A DNA stretch of 64,000 nt from positions 1-64,000 of the forward strand of contig DXEG01000024.1 of assembly GCA_019115125.1 (NCBI GenBank), read 5' to 3'. Of the stretch, positions 41,312 to 50,360 are shown one piece after another. Every line of letters starts with the position of its first letter. The stretch's first letter is position 1. The stretch is from Candidatus Blautia faecipullorum (GTDB lineage Bacteria; Bacillota; Clostridia; Lachnospirales; Lachnospiraceae). The notes under the pieces are model-generated. The model was not told the origin of the DNA, ran no database searches, and saw only the letters and a list, made by a program, of their open reading frames with translations. The translations under genes and the position numbers were made by a program.

Positions 41312-44300
41312 ATGAGAACGTTTGACTATCGGAAGGTGAAGGATCCTCAATACTTTTGTGACGGAAGAATGGAGGCTCACTCTGATCATTTATATTTTGC
41401 TTCGGAGCAGGAGATCCGGGAAGGAGAGACAAAGTTCCGTCATAGTCTGAACGGCTTGTGGAAATTCCATTATGCCAGAAATTATGGCTCCACTGTTCAG
41501 GGATTTGAGAGGGAGGATTATTCCTGCGGGAGCTGGGAGAGCATCTATGTTCCCGCCCATATCCAGATGGAAGGCTATGACGCTCCCCAGTATGCCAATG
41601 TGCAGTATCCCTGGGAGGGCAGGGAGGATATTCATCCGGGAGAGATCCCTGAGTATTTTAATCCCGTGGCAAGCTATGTGAAGTATTTTACAGTTCCGGA
41701 GGAGATGAAGGGAAAAAGGCTGTTTATATCCTTCCAGGGAGCGGAAAGCGGCCTTGCTCTGTGGATGAACGGACATTTTGTGGGATACAGCGAGGATTCC
41801 TTCACACCGTCGGAATTTGAACTGACAGAATATGTAAAGGACGGGGAAAATAAGCTGGCGGCCCAGGTGTTCAAATGGACCTCCAGCAGTTGGTGCGAGG
41901 ATCAGGATTTTTACCGTTTTTCCGGCATTTACAGGGACGTTTATCTTTATACCGTGCCTGACGTACATGTATATGATCTCCGGATCAGCGCAGTTCCCGA
42001 CGAAACATTGAAAAAAGCATCTCTTGAGGTGGATCTGAAGACCTGGGGCAGCGGAAAAGCGAAAATGATTCTCTCAAAAGACGGGGCGGTAATTTTAGAA
42101 GCGGAAGCGGATCTGAACGGCGAGGGACATTTCCGCGGGGAAGTGGAGGCTCCGGCACTGTGGAGCGCGGAGGATCCTCAGCTATACGATCTTGTGCTGG
42201 AGATCTTTGACGGTAACGGCAGTCTTCAGGAGATCATTCCGCAGAAAACAGGGTTCCGCAGATTTGAGATGAAGGACGGGCTTATGCTCCTGAATGGAAA
42301 AAGGATCGTGTTCAAGGGCGTCAACCGTCATGAATTCAGCTCTGTTACCGGGCGGCAGGTTTCTGAGGAGGAGCTGCGCAAGGATTTAAGGATTATGAAG
42401 CAGAATAACATCAACGCGATCCGTACCTGCCATTATCCCGACGGCTCTCTGATCTATGAGCTCTGCGACGAGTACGGACTGTATATGATCGATGAGACAA
42501 ACCTGGAGTCCCACGGCTCCTGGGATGTGGCGGAGCTTACAAAGGATTATACATATGTGGTTCCTCATGACAAACCGGAATGGCTGGATATGATGCTCGA
42601 CCGCGCCAACTCCATGTACCAGAGAGATAAGAACCATCCGGCAATCCTGATCTGGTCCTGCGGGAATGAGTCCTTCGGAGGCCGGGATATTTATGAAATG
42701 TCGCAGTTTTTCCGCAGAGTAGATTCCAGCCGTCTGGTACACTATGAGGGATTGTTCCACGACAGATCCTACAATGACACCAGCGATATGGAAAGCCAGA
42801 TGTATCCGTCCGCGGAGGCAATCAAAGAGTTTCTGGCAAAGGACGACAGCAAGCCCTTCATCTGCTGCGAGTACGCCCACGCTATGGGAAACGCCTGCGG
42901 CGCAATGCATAAATATACGGATCTGACCGATACGGAGCCAAAATATCAGGGCGGTTTTATCTGGGATTATATCGACCAGTCCATTTATAAAAAAGACCGT
43001 TACGGAAAAGAGTTCCAGGCCTATGGCGGCGATTTCGGAGAGAGACCCACGGACTACAATTTCAGCGGCAACGGCATCGCGTACGGAGGAGACAGGGAAC
43101 CCTCTCCCAAAATGCAGGAGGTAAAATTCAACTACCAGAACATTACGGCGCAGGTAGCGGAGGACTCCGTAAAGGTTATCAACAAAAATCTCTTTGTAAA
43201 CACGGATATTTATGACTGCAAAGTGACGGTCCTGAGAAATGGAAGACAGATTCGCAGCGCTTCCATGGAGACGGCTGTGGAGCCTCTCAGTGAAAAGGTA
43301 TACCCGCTTCCCCTTCCAAAAGAGGAAAAAGCGGGCGAATACGCGGTTACGGTTTCCTTCCATCTGAAAGAAGATAAAGTATGGGCCTCCCGGGGACATG
43401 AGGTGGCTTTTGGACAGTATATTTACCAGATCAAGGAAAACAGGCGTGAATGTACAGAGAATATGAAGGTGATCAGAAGCAATCACAATATCGGCGTAAG
43501 AGGAGAGCATTTCGAGGTGATGTTCTCTGTCCTGAACGGCGGTCTGGTATCCTACAGGTACGCGGGAAGAGAGATGATCGAGGCCATTCCCAGGCCAAAT
43601 TTCTGGAGGGCGCCCACAGACAATGATGAAGGCAATCAGATGCCTATGCGTTATGCCCAGTGGAAGATCGCAAGTATGTATCTGAGCCATAAGGAGTACA
43701 GAAAGGGAGCCTACGGCCCTTCCAACGCGCCTGAGGTGGAAATGGGCGAAAAGACGGTAAAGGTTACCTTTACTTATATCCTGCCTACGTCCCCGGCGGC
43801 AGAGTGCCGGCTTTCCTATGAAGTATCGGGAGATGGACGAGTAAAGACCACGCTCTCCTACGATCCTGTGAAGGAGCTGGGAGATATGCCGGAATTCGGC
43901 GTCATCTTCAAATTCAACGCGGATTATGACCATGTGGAATGGTACGGCCTGGGGCCGGAGGAAACCTATGCGGACCGGAAGAAGGGCGCGAAGCTGGGCA
44001 TCTATCAGAACATGGTTTCCGATAATATGTCTAAGTACCTGATCCCACAGGAATGTGGGGCAAAGGAGGAGGTTCGCTGGGCCAAAGTGACCGACCGAAA
44101 AGGCAGGGGAATGTTATTTGAAATGGATGAAAAGAGCGGCCCGATGATGTTTTCGGCCCTTCCCTACACGCCTCATGAAATCGAAAACGCAGTTCATCCT
44201 TATGAGCTTCCGCAGGTGCATTATACGGTGGTGCGCGCGGCGATGGCTCAGATGGGCATTGCCGGAGACGACGCATGGGGAGCCCGCACCCATGAGGAAT

Positions 44301-44356
44301 ATCTTCTGGATGCCGGAAAGAAAATGGAATTTGTATTCAGCTTTAAGGGACTGTAA
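41312..44356 (+). CDS. lacZ: Beta-galactosidase, GH2 (LacZ-type)
   Basis: 1014 residues, close to E. coli LacZ (1023). It hydrolyses terminal beta-galactosides such as lactose. The sugar-binding domain has AHIQMEGYDAPQYANVQYPW; the barrel has acid/base Glu453 in LIWSCGNESFGG and nucleophile Glu520 in FICCEYAHAMGN; the late beta-sandwich has GLGPEETYADRKKGAKLG. The start is ATG 41312 behind AAGGAGG; the frame is open 22 codons further but without a ribosome site. No signal peptide, so it works on imported sugar. Confidence 0.95.
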   Translation: MRTFDYRKVKDPQYFCDGRMEAHSDHLYFASEQEIREGETKFRHSLNGLWKFHYARNYGSTVQGFEREDYSCGSWESIYVPAHIQMEGYDAPQYANVQYPWEGREDIHPGEIPEYFNPVASYVKYFTVPEEMKGKRLFISFQGAESGLALWMNGHFVGYSEDSFTPSEFELTEYVKDGENKLAAQVFKWTSSSWCEDQDFYRFSGIYRDVYLYTVPDVHVYDLRISAVPDETLKKASLEVDLKTWGSGKAKMILSKDGAVILEAEADLNGEGHFRGEVEAPALWSAEDPQLYDLVLEIFDGNGSLQEIIPQKTGFRRFEMKDGLMLLNGKRIVFKGVNRHEFSSVTGRQVSEEELRKDLRIMKQNNINAIRTCHYPDGSLIYELCDEYGLYMIDETNLESHGSWDVAELTKDYTYVVPHDKPEWLDMMLDRANSMYQRDKNHPAILIWSCGNESFGGRDIYEMSQFFRRVDSSRLVHYEGLFHDRSYNDTSDMESQMYPSAEAIKEFLAKDDSKPFICCEYAHAMGNACGAMHKYTDLTDTEPKYQGGFIWDYIDQSIYKKDRYGKEFQAYGGDFGERPTDYNFSGNGIAYGGDREPSPKMQEVKFNYQNITAQVAEDSVKVINKNLFVNTDIYDCKVTVLRNGRQIRSASMETAVEPLSEKVYPLPLPKEEKAGEYAVTVSFHLKEDKVWASRGHEVAFGQYIYQIKENRRECTENMKVIRSNHNIGVRGEHFEVMFSVLNGGLVSYRYAGREMIEAIPRPNFWRAPTDNDEGNQMPMRYAQWKIASMYLSHKEYRKGAYGPSNAPEVEMGEKTVKVTFTYILPTSPAAECRLSYEVSGDGRVKTTLSYDPVKELGDMPEFGVIFKFNADYDHVEWYGLGPEETYADRKKGAKLGIYQNMVSDNMSKYLIPQECGAKEEVRWAKVTDRKGRGMLFEMDEKSGPMMFSALPYTPHEIENAVHPYELPQVHYTVVRAAMAQMGIAGDDAWGARTHEEYLLDAGKKMEFVFSFKGL

Positions 44357-44380
44357 AAAGGATTCCGGGCAGACTGAGCA

Positions 44381-44409
44381 GCGGGCAGCCGTCTTTGGCG
44401 GCTGCCCGC
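44381..44409 (+). other. Hairpin between lacZ and the GH42 gene
   Basis: GCGGGCAGCC (44381-44390) / GGCTGCCCGC (44400-44409), 10 perfect pairs, loop gtctttggc, no T-run. Probably an mRNA-stabilising or attenuating stem inside the operon. Confidence 0.6.
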
Positions 44410-44430
44410 AGAAAGTATAAGGAGATCAGA

Positions 44431-46461
44431 ATGGAGAAAAAAATCACATACGGAAGATTCCTTCACGGAGGAGACTATAATCCGGAGCAATGGCTGGACA
44501 GACCGGATATACTGAAAACAGATATTGAATATTTCAAAAAGGCCCATATCAATACCGTGTCTCTTGGGATTTTTTCCTGGGCGGTGCTGGAACCCAGGGA
44601 AGGAGAGTACCATTTTGAATGGCTGGAGGAGATTGTTGAAAATCTATGGAAGGAAGGGATTTCCACCATTCTCGCCACGCCTTCCGGCGCCCGTCCCAAA
44701 TGGCTGGCGGACAAATACCCGGAAGTGCTCCGGGTGAACGGAAACCGTGAAAGAAATCTCTATGGAGGCAGACACAATCACTGCTATACCTCGCCGGTTT
44801 ACCGTGAAAAGATTCAGAATCTGGACAGAGAGCTGTCCCGCCGCCTCGGGAACCATCCTGGAGTGATCTTATGGCATATTTCCAATGAGTTCGGCGGGGA
44901 ATGTCACTGTCCTCTTTGTCAGGAAAAATTCCGGGAATGGCTGAAGGAAAAATATCATACCATCGAGAATCTGAACGATCGCTGGTGCACCACCTTCTGG
45001 AGCCACAGGTACGAAAGCTTCGATCAGGTGGAAAGCCCCTCTCCAAGAGGAGAACGGGAGCTGCACGCGCTGAATCTGGATTGGAAACGTTTTGTTACAG
45101 ACCGCACAGTTGATTTCCTGAAAGCTGAGGCGGAAGCTCTCCGGGAAGGAGGTTCAGAGCTTCCGGTGACCGCGAACCTGATGTACGATTACGCGGGACT
45201 GGACTATAAGAAGTTCCGGGAGGCTCTGGATATTGTTTCCTGGGACAATTATCCCGGCTGGCATAAAAAAGAAGAGTGGCTGACGGCCGCCGACAGCGGA
45301 ATGCAGCACGATCTTATGCGGGGCATCAAAAAGGCTCCCTTCCTGCTGATGGAATCCTGCCCTTCCGCCACCAACTGGAAGCCCATCAATAAGCTGAAGA
45401 AGCCGGGGATGCTCCTGGCGGCCTCTCTGCAGGCTGTGGCCCATGGATCGGACAGCGTCCTGTATTTCCAGCTCCGTCAGAGCCGGGGAGCGTCAGAAAA
45501 GTTTCATGGAGCGGTGATCGACCATTACGGAGGCTCCGATACAAGGGTGTTCCGAGAGGTTACTGAGGTAGGAGAAGTCCTGGAAAAGATCCAGGAGATT
45601 GCCGGAAGTGATGTGAAGTGTCAGGCGGCGGTGCTCTACGACCGCGAAAACGACTGGGCTCTTAAAGACGCCCAGGGCCCAAGAAACGAGGATATGCATT
45701 ATCAGGACTGCGTATTGAAGCAGTACCGGGCCCTGAGAGAACAGGGGCTGAATGTGGACGTGATCTCTATGGAGCATGAGCTCTCTGATTACCGGATCCT
45801 TGCGGTTCCCATGGCCTATCTGTTTAAGGAAGGCTATGAGGAAAAGCTGAGAGCGTACGCGGAAGCAGGCGGTACCTTGGTGCTTTCCTACTGGACGGGG
45901 ATCGTGGACGAGACGGACAGATGCTTTCTGGGAGGAACTCCCTACGGACTTATGGAGGCGGCGGGGCTGCGCAGCGCGGAGATCGACGCGCTCTTTGACT
46001 GGGAGCAGAATTATGTGATCCCGGAGCCGGACAATCATCTGGGAATCCGCGGTACCTACGTCTGCAGGAATCTCTGTGAGCTTGTGGAGCTCAGGGACGC
46101 GGAGATCCTGATGCGGTATGGAGATGATTTTTATCAGGGATATCCTGCTCTGACTCACAAGGCCTGTGGAAAAGGTCATGTCTATTATGTGTGCGCGGAT
46201 ATGGAGCATGATTTTTACCGTGATTTCTTTGGAAAAGCCGCAGAGGAAGCCGGCGTCAGGAGCGAGGTGGAGTTTGTTCCCGAAGGTGTTTCCGTTACGC
46301 TGCGGGAGACGGAGGCGGTTCAGTATCTCTTCCTGCAGAATTTCTCCAGAAAGCCGGAGACAGTGGCGGTTCCCGAAGGGTACGAGGTACTTTACGGGCC
46401 GAATACAGACGTGCTGAAGCCCCTTCAGACGCGGATACTGAAAAAAAGAAAAGAGGGATAA
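44431..46461 (+). CDS. Beta-galactosidase, GH42
   Basis: 676 residues from ATG 44431 behind AAGGAG. GH42 signatures: FLHGGDYNPEQWLDRPDIL at the start, acid/base Glu in ILWHISNEFGGECHCPLC with its zinc-type Cys pair, and nucleophile Glu in FLLMESCPSATNW. The trimerisation (about 400-600) and C-terminal beta domains follow. It lacks a signal peptide. Having GH2 and GH42 enzymes together suggests the island handles more than one galactosidic linkage, for example lactose and galacto-oligosaccharides. Confidence 0.93.
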   Translation: MEKKITYGRFLHGGDYNPEQWLDRPDILKTDIEYFKKAHINTVSLGIFSWAVLEPREGEYHFEWLEEIVENLWKEGISTILATPSGARPKWLADKYPEVLRVNGNRERNLYGGRHNHCYTSPVYREKIQNLDRELSRRLGNHPGVILWHISNEFGGECHCPLCQEKFREWLKEKYHTIENLNDRWCTTFWSHRYESFDQVESPSPRGERELHALNLDWKRFVTDRTVDFLKAEAEALREGGSELPVTANLMYDYAGLDYKKFREALDIVSWDNYPGWHKKEEWLTAADSGMQHDLMRGIKKAPFLLMESCPSATNWKPINKLKKPGMLLAASLQAVAHGSDSVLYFQLRQSRGASEKFHGAVIDHYGGSDTRVFREVTEVGEVLEKIQEIAGSDVKCQAAVLYDRENDWALKDAQGPRNEDMHYQDCVLKQYRALREQGLNVDVISMEHELSDYRILAVPMAYLFKEGYEEKLRAYAEAGGTLVLSYWTGIVDETDRCFLGGTPYGLMEAAGLRSAEIDALFDWEQNYVIPEPDNHLGIRGTYVCRNLCELVELRDAEILMRYGDDFYQGYPALTHKACGKGHVYYVCADMEHDFYRDFFGKAAEEAGVRSEVEFVPEGVSVTLRETEAVQYLFLQNFSRKPETVAVPEGYEVLYGPNTDVLKPLQTRILKKRKEG

Positions 46462-46501
46462 ACAAACAGATTCCGGAAATGGGCGCTGTGGCAACATAAT
46501 T

Positions 46502-46545
46502 TCCCCCAAAGCGTAATAAGATGTAAAAACGACGCTTTTGGGGGA
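46502..46545 (+). promoter_or_regulatory. Hairpin that can hide the spoIIID ribosome site
   Basis: TCCCCCAAAGCGT (46502-46514) pairs with ACGCTTTTGGGGGA (46532-46545; one bulged T). The GGGGGA arm is the only ribosome-site candidate for the TTG start at 46553. CATAATTT at 46495-46502 fits a sigma-E type -10, but no good -35 is seen. It might instead be a weak terminator of the lac genes. Confidence 0.5.
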
Positions 46546-46552
46546 TTTCCCT

Positions 46553-46807
46553 TTGAAGGATTATATCGAAGAGCGGGCAGTGGAAATTGCTTCCTACATT
46601 ATTGAGACAAAGGCGACGGTGCGCCAGACGGCGAAGAAATTTGGGATTAGTAAGAGTACGGTACATAAAGACGTAACCGAACGTCTCGCGCAGTTAAATC
46701 CCTCCCTGGCGAGCCAGGCACGGGTGGTGCTGGATGTGAACAAGCAGGAACGCCACATCCGGGGCGGGCTGGCCACCAGGGAGAAGTACCTTCATCAGCA
46801 TGGCTGA
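46553..46807 (+). CDS. spoIIID: Stage III sporulation protein D
   Basis: 84-residue DNA-binding regulator of mother-cell genes, acting between sigma-E and sigma-K. The sequence is nearly the family consensus: KDYIEERAVEIASYIIETKA, TVRQTAKKFGISKSTVHKDV (helix-turn-helix) and NKQERHIRGGLATREKYL. The start is TTG 46553, which gives the canonical N-terminus; a TTG at 46538 would add five residues and lies inside a hairpin. It is convergent with typA. It is the clearest evidence that the host forms spores. Confidence 0.95.
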   Translation: MKDYIEERAVEIASYIIETKATVRQTAKKFGISKSTVHKDVTERLAQLNPSLASQARVVLDVNKQERHIRGGLATREKYLHQHG

Positions 46808-46829
46808 GGGTGCGGCGGTGAAAAATAAT

Positions 46830-46855
46830 CGCCCGGCACGAAAAAGCGCCGGGTG
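46830..46855 (-). terminator. Terminator of typA
   Basis: On the minus strand CACCCGGC, loop, GCCGGGCG followed by ATTATTTTTC; plus coordinates 46830-46837 and 46848-46855 for the arms. It lies in the gap between the convergent spoIIID and typA genes. Confidence 0.65.
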
Positions 46856-46881
46856 ATGTTGGGTTGCGCGGCCCGGACGGA

Positions 46882-48711
46882 TTACTTCCGGAAGGCCGCT
46901 CTTTTTCTTTCTCTGGAATCCAGGATTCTCTTGCGGATGCGGAGACTCTTGGGAGTTACCTCCAGAAGCTCGTCCTGGTCGATAAATTCAATAGCCTGCT
47001 CCAGGCTTAAAATTTTGGGCGGAGTCAGCTTCAGGGCTTCGTCGGCGGAGGAAGAGCGGGTGTTGGTAAGATGCTTTGTCTTGCAGACGTTCAGCTCAAT
47101 ATCCTCAGCCTTTCCATTCTGGCCGATGACCATGCCGCTGTAGACCTTTTCGCCGGGGCCGATGAAAAGCACGCCGCGCTCCTGGGCGGAAAACAGACCG
47201 TAGGTAACGGCCTCTCCGGGCTCAAAAGCGATCAGAGAGCCCTGCTTGCGGTACTGAAAATCTCCTTTGTAGGGAGAATAGCCGTCAAATATTGTGTTCA
47301 GGATGCCGGTTCCCTTGGTGGAGGTAAGGAATTCGCTGCGGAAGCCGATAAGACCTCTTGAGGGAATGTGGAATTCCAGCCGGACAGAGCCGTCGCTGGC
47401 GGTGCTCATTCCCTGGAGCTCTCCCTTTCGCTCGCTTAATTTCTGGATCACTGTGCCGGAAAATTCCTCCGGAACATCCACATAAGCGATTTCCATGGGC
47501 TCCAGCTTCTTGCCGCGTTCATCAAAGTGATACAGTACCTCCGGCTTGCTGACCGCAAACTCATAGCCTTCCCGGCGCATGTTTTCAATAAGGACAGAAA
47601 GATGAAGCTCTCCCCTGCCGGACACCTTGAAGCACTCCGTGGTGTCTGTGTCCTCTACCCGGAGGCTGACGTCTGTATTAAGCTCTCTGTAAAGACGGTC
47701 CCGGAGATGACGGGAAGTGATGTATTTTCCCTCCTGTCCGGCCAGCGGACTGTCGTTTACCATGAAGTTCATGGAGATCGTGGGCTCGGAGATCTTCTGG
47801 AATGGAATGGCCTCAGGGTTATCTCCGCCGCAGAGAGTATCTCCGATATGAATATCCGCAATACCGGAGATCGCCACAATAGAGCCTACGGAGGCTTCCT
47901 TTACTTCTACTTTATTTAAACCGTCAAACTCATAAAGCTTGCTGATCTTAACCTTCTGATGCTTCTCAAGGTCATGATGGTTTACAAGGGTAAGCTCCTG
48001 GTTTACGGCAATCTTGCCGTTTTCTACTTTTCCGACGCCGATTCTTCCCACATATTCATTATAGTCAATGGTACTGATCAGCACCTGTGTATCCGCATCC
48101 GGATCTCCTTCCGGAGCGGGAATATATTTCAGGATCGTTTCAAACAGCGGAGCCATATTCTCCGGCGTGTCCTCCAGGTCAAGCACGGCGTGTCCGGCTT
48201 TTGCGGAGGCATAGAGGAAGGGGCAGTCAAGCTGCTCGTCGGAGGCCTCCAGATCCATGAGAAGCTCCAGCACTTCGTCGATGACCTCGTCAGGCCGGGC
48301 CTCCGGCCGGTCGATCTTATTGATGCAGACAATCACATGCAGATCCAGCTCCAGGGCTTTTCTGAGCACAAATTTTGTCTGGGGCATTGCGCCCTCAAAA
48401 GCATCCACAAGAAGAATAACGCCGTCCACCATTTTCAGCACACGCTCTACCTCGCCGCCGAAATCCGCGTGTCCGGGAGTGTCGATGATGTTGATCTTCG
48501 TTCCTTTGTAATGAACGGCGGTATTTTTGGAAAGAATGGTGATGCCGCGTTCCCGCTCAATATCGTTGGAATCCATGACACGTTCCTGAACCTCCTGATT
48601 TTCGCGGAAAACACCGCTCTGCTTCAGAAGCTGGTCCACCAGAGTGGTTTTGCCGTGGTCAACGTGGGCGATGATAGCTACGTTGCGTACGTCTTCGCGC
48701 TTGATATTCAT
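46882..48711 (-). CDS. typA: Ribosome-associated GTPase TypA/BipA
   Basis: 609 residues, translation-factor GTPase involved in ribosome assembly and stress adaptation. G1 is AIIAHVDHGKTTLVDQLL, followed by switch I ERGITILSKNTAV, G3 IIDTPGHADFGGEVER, G4 VCINKIDRPEARPDE, then EF-G-like domains III and V and the TypA-specific C-terminal domain (GPGEKVYSGMVIGQNGKAED, RSSSADEALKLTPPKILSLE). The start is ATG 48711 (minus) with AAAGGA upstream; a TTG three codons earlier is too close to that site. Confidence 0.96.
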   Translation of the reverse strand: MNIKREDVRNVAIIAHVDHGKTTLVDQLLKQSGVFRENQEVQERVMDSNDIERERGITILSKNTAVHYKGTKINIIDTPGHADFGGEVERVLKMVDGVILLVDAFEGAMPQTKFVLRKALELDLHVIVCINKIDRPEARPDEVIDEVLELLMDLEASDEQLDCPFLYASAKAGHAVLDLEDTPENMAPLFETILKYIPAPEGDPDADTQVLISTIDYNEYVGRIGVGKVENGKIAVNQELTLVNHHDLEKHQKVKISKLYEFDGLNKVEVKEASVGSIVAISGIADIHIGDTLCGGDNPEAIPFQKISEPTISMNFMVNDSPLAGQEGKYITSRHLRDRLYRELNTDVSLRVEDTDTTECFKVSGRGELHLSVLIENMRREGYEFAVSKPEVLYHFDERGKKLEPMEIAYVDVPEEFSGTVIQKLSERKGELQGMSTASDGSVRLEFHIPSRGLIGFRSEFLTSTKGTGILNTIFDGYSPYKGDFQYRKQGSLIAFEPGEAVTYGLFSAQERGVLFIGPGEKVYSGMVIGQNGKAEDIELNVCKTKHLTNTRSSSADEALKLTPPKILSLEQAIEFIDQDELLEVTPKSLRIRKRILDSRERKRAAFRK

Positions 48712-48901
48712 AAAAATCAAAATCCTTTCTTTTTTCTTCTATATTAATGTGTTTTTTTCATAGTACGACATTCCAGTTTAACACATTTTTCGCAGATTAC
48801 AAGGTGTTCAAAAAAATTTTTCCTCTTTTTGGTTCTAAAGTTCTTCCCCTGTACATAGGCTAGTATAGACAAAATACCCAAAGAGGAAGGAGAACTGTAT
48901 T

Positions 48902-49528
48902 ATGGCAGACAAAATTATTGAAAACAATCAGGTATCGATTATGGGGAAAATTGATACAGGCTTTACATTCAGCCATCAGGTGTTTGGCGAGGGATTTTAC
49001 ACCATGGAGCTTCTGGTCAAGCGCCTCAGCGATTCGGAGGACAGGATCCCTGTAATGGTATCCGAGAGGCTTCTGGATGTTTCGCAGGATTATGTGGGAG
49101 AATATATAGAAATTCACGGCCAGTTCCGGTCCTATAACCGTCATGAGGAAAAGCACAACCGGCTGGTGCTTTCCGTATTTGCCCGGGAACTGAAATTTGT
49201 GGAGGAAGAGGATGATTCAGTCCCGGTAAACCAGATCTTTCTGGACGGATATATCTGTAAGCCTCCCGTTTACCGGAAAACTCCGCTGGGAAGAGAAATC
49301 GCGGATCTTTTGATGGCAGTAAACCGTCCCTATGGAAAATCTGACTACATACCCTGCATCTGCTGGGGACGGAACGCCCGCTATGCTTCCGCCTTCGCCG
49401 TAGGAGGACATGTATTGATCTGGGGACGCATCCAGAGCCGCGAATACATGAAAAAGACAGGAGAAAATCAGACTGAGAAGCGGACAGCTTATGAAGTGTC
49501 CGTCAGCAAGCTTGAATATATTGAATGA
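48902..49528 (+). CDS. Single-stranded DNA-binding-like protein with two OB domains
   Basis: 208 residues. Two OB-fold halves: residues about 8-98 (VSIMGKIDTGFTFSHQVFGE ... YIEIHGQFRSYNRHE) and about 105-205 (NQIFLDGYICKPPVYRKTPL, GREIADLLMAVNRPYGKSDY, IPCICWGRNARYASAF), the second clearly SSB-like. It lacks the acidic C-terminal tip of the main SSB, so it is probably an accessory SSB or a PriB-like protein. RBS GGAAGGAG; it stands alone. Confidence 0.78.
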   Translation: MADKIIENNQVSIMGKIDTGFTFSHQVFGEGFYTMELLVKRLSDSEDRIPVMVSERLLDVSQDYVGEYIEIHGQFRSYNRHEEKHNRLVLSVFARELKFVEEEDDSVPVNQIFLDGYICKPPVYRKTPLGREIADLLMAVNRPYGKSDYIPCICWGRNARYASAFAVGGHVLIWGRIQSREYMKKTGENQTEKRTAYEVSVSKLEYIE

Positions 49529-49608
49529 TATATTGATTGAATGATTTATTCCTGGTTACTGTTGAGATCTGGCATTTTCACTTGCAGAAAATGCACAGGC
49601 CGGTATGA

Positions 49609-49674
49609 AAAACAGCCAAAGAATCCAGCCCCTCGCCGCAGGCGATTTAAAATGGGCTGGATTCCGCTGCAGTT
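49609..49674 (+). repeat. Dispersed palindromic element, copy 1
   Basis: Outer stem AATCCAGCCC (49622-49631) / GGGCTGGATT (49654-49663), inner hairpin TCGCC gca GGCGA (49633-49645), flanks AAACAGCCAAA and GCTGCAGTT. The reverse complement of copy 2 (52871-52935) aligns end to end. The rest of the gap 49529-49813 holds GTTCACAG/CTGTGAAC (a small hairpin, 49672-49691) and nothing else clear. Confidence 0.8.
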
Positions 49675-49813
49675 CACAGATGCCTGTGAACTCTAACTAT
49701 CCCTGAGGCAGCCTGGCTGGGATAAATCATCAGGTCTTGCAATTTTATACAATTTGAGGTAAGATAAATGAAATAGTTAGAGTGCAGTTTCATCAACGAT
49801 AAGAGGAATTGTT

Positions 49814-50326
49814 ATGCAAAGAGAATTAACAGAGGTATACTGCGGAACAGCAAAGGGCAAGACGACCCTGGCGCTGGGACAGAGCCTTCGCGCGGCGGTA
49901 GAAGGGAAGAGCGTTATTATTATCCAGTTCCTGAAAGGCAGGGAGCGCCGCTCCATGGACTTTCTGGAAGAACTGGATCATCTGGATATTAAGATTTTCC
50001 GTTTTGAAAAACGTGACTGCTGTTATGATAAGCTGTCCGAGGAAGAGAAGGCGGAGGAACGTTCCAATATCCTGAACGGACTGAATTTTGCCAGGAAGGT
50101 TGTTGTGACGCAGGAATGTGATCTTTTGGTGCTTGATGAAATTCTGGGCCTGATGGAGCAGGGAATTGTGTCCATAGACACAGTTGCGGATATTCTCAGG
50201 CAGAAGGATGAGAACATGCATATTATTATGACTGGCTGGAATTTGCCGGAGGGACTGAAGCCCCATGTGGATTCTGTAACGCGGCTGACCACGGATGTCA
50301 TAAACGAAACAGATTTTGATGAATAA
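49814..50326 (+). CDS. ATP:corrinoid adenosyltransferase-like protein (CobO/BtuR family)
   Basis: 170 residues. Walker A is YCGTAKGKTTLALGQSLRAA, then VIIIQFLKGRERRSMDFLEE, Walker B CDLLVLDEILGLMEQG and late HIIMTGWNLPEGLKPHVDSV, all as in CobA/CobO enzymes that adenosylate cobalamin precursors. It is a little shorter than CobA (about 196). No other cobalamin gene is near; it precedes dapA by 35 bases and may share its transcript. True activity on corrinoids is inferred. Confidence 0.82.
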   Translation: MQRELTEVYCGTAKGKTTLALGQSLRAAVEGKSVIIIQFLKGRERRSMDFLEELDHLDIKIFRFEKRDCCYDKLSEEEKAEERSNILNGLNFARKVVVTQECDLLVLDEILGLMEQGIVSIDTVADILRQKDENMHIIMTGWNLPEGLKPHVDSVTRLTTDVINETDFDE

Positions 50327-50360
50327 AATAATGTTACAGAAGAATAAAGGAGGAGATTAA

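Noticed and set aside
42386-43933. 515-codon open frame opposite lacZ
   Set aside because: Antisense shadow caused by GC-biased codons; no motif supports it.
46502-46545. Rho-independent terminator of the lac genes
   Set aside because: The stem is strong but no T-run follows; its 3' arm is the spoIIID ribosome site, so I listed it as regulatory while keeping the terminator option open.
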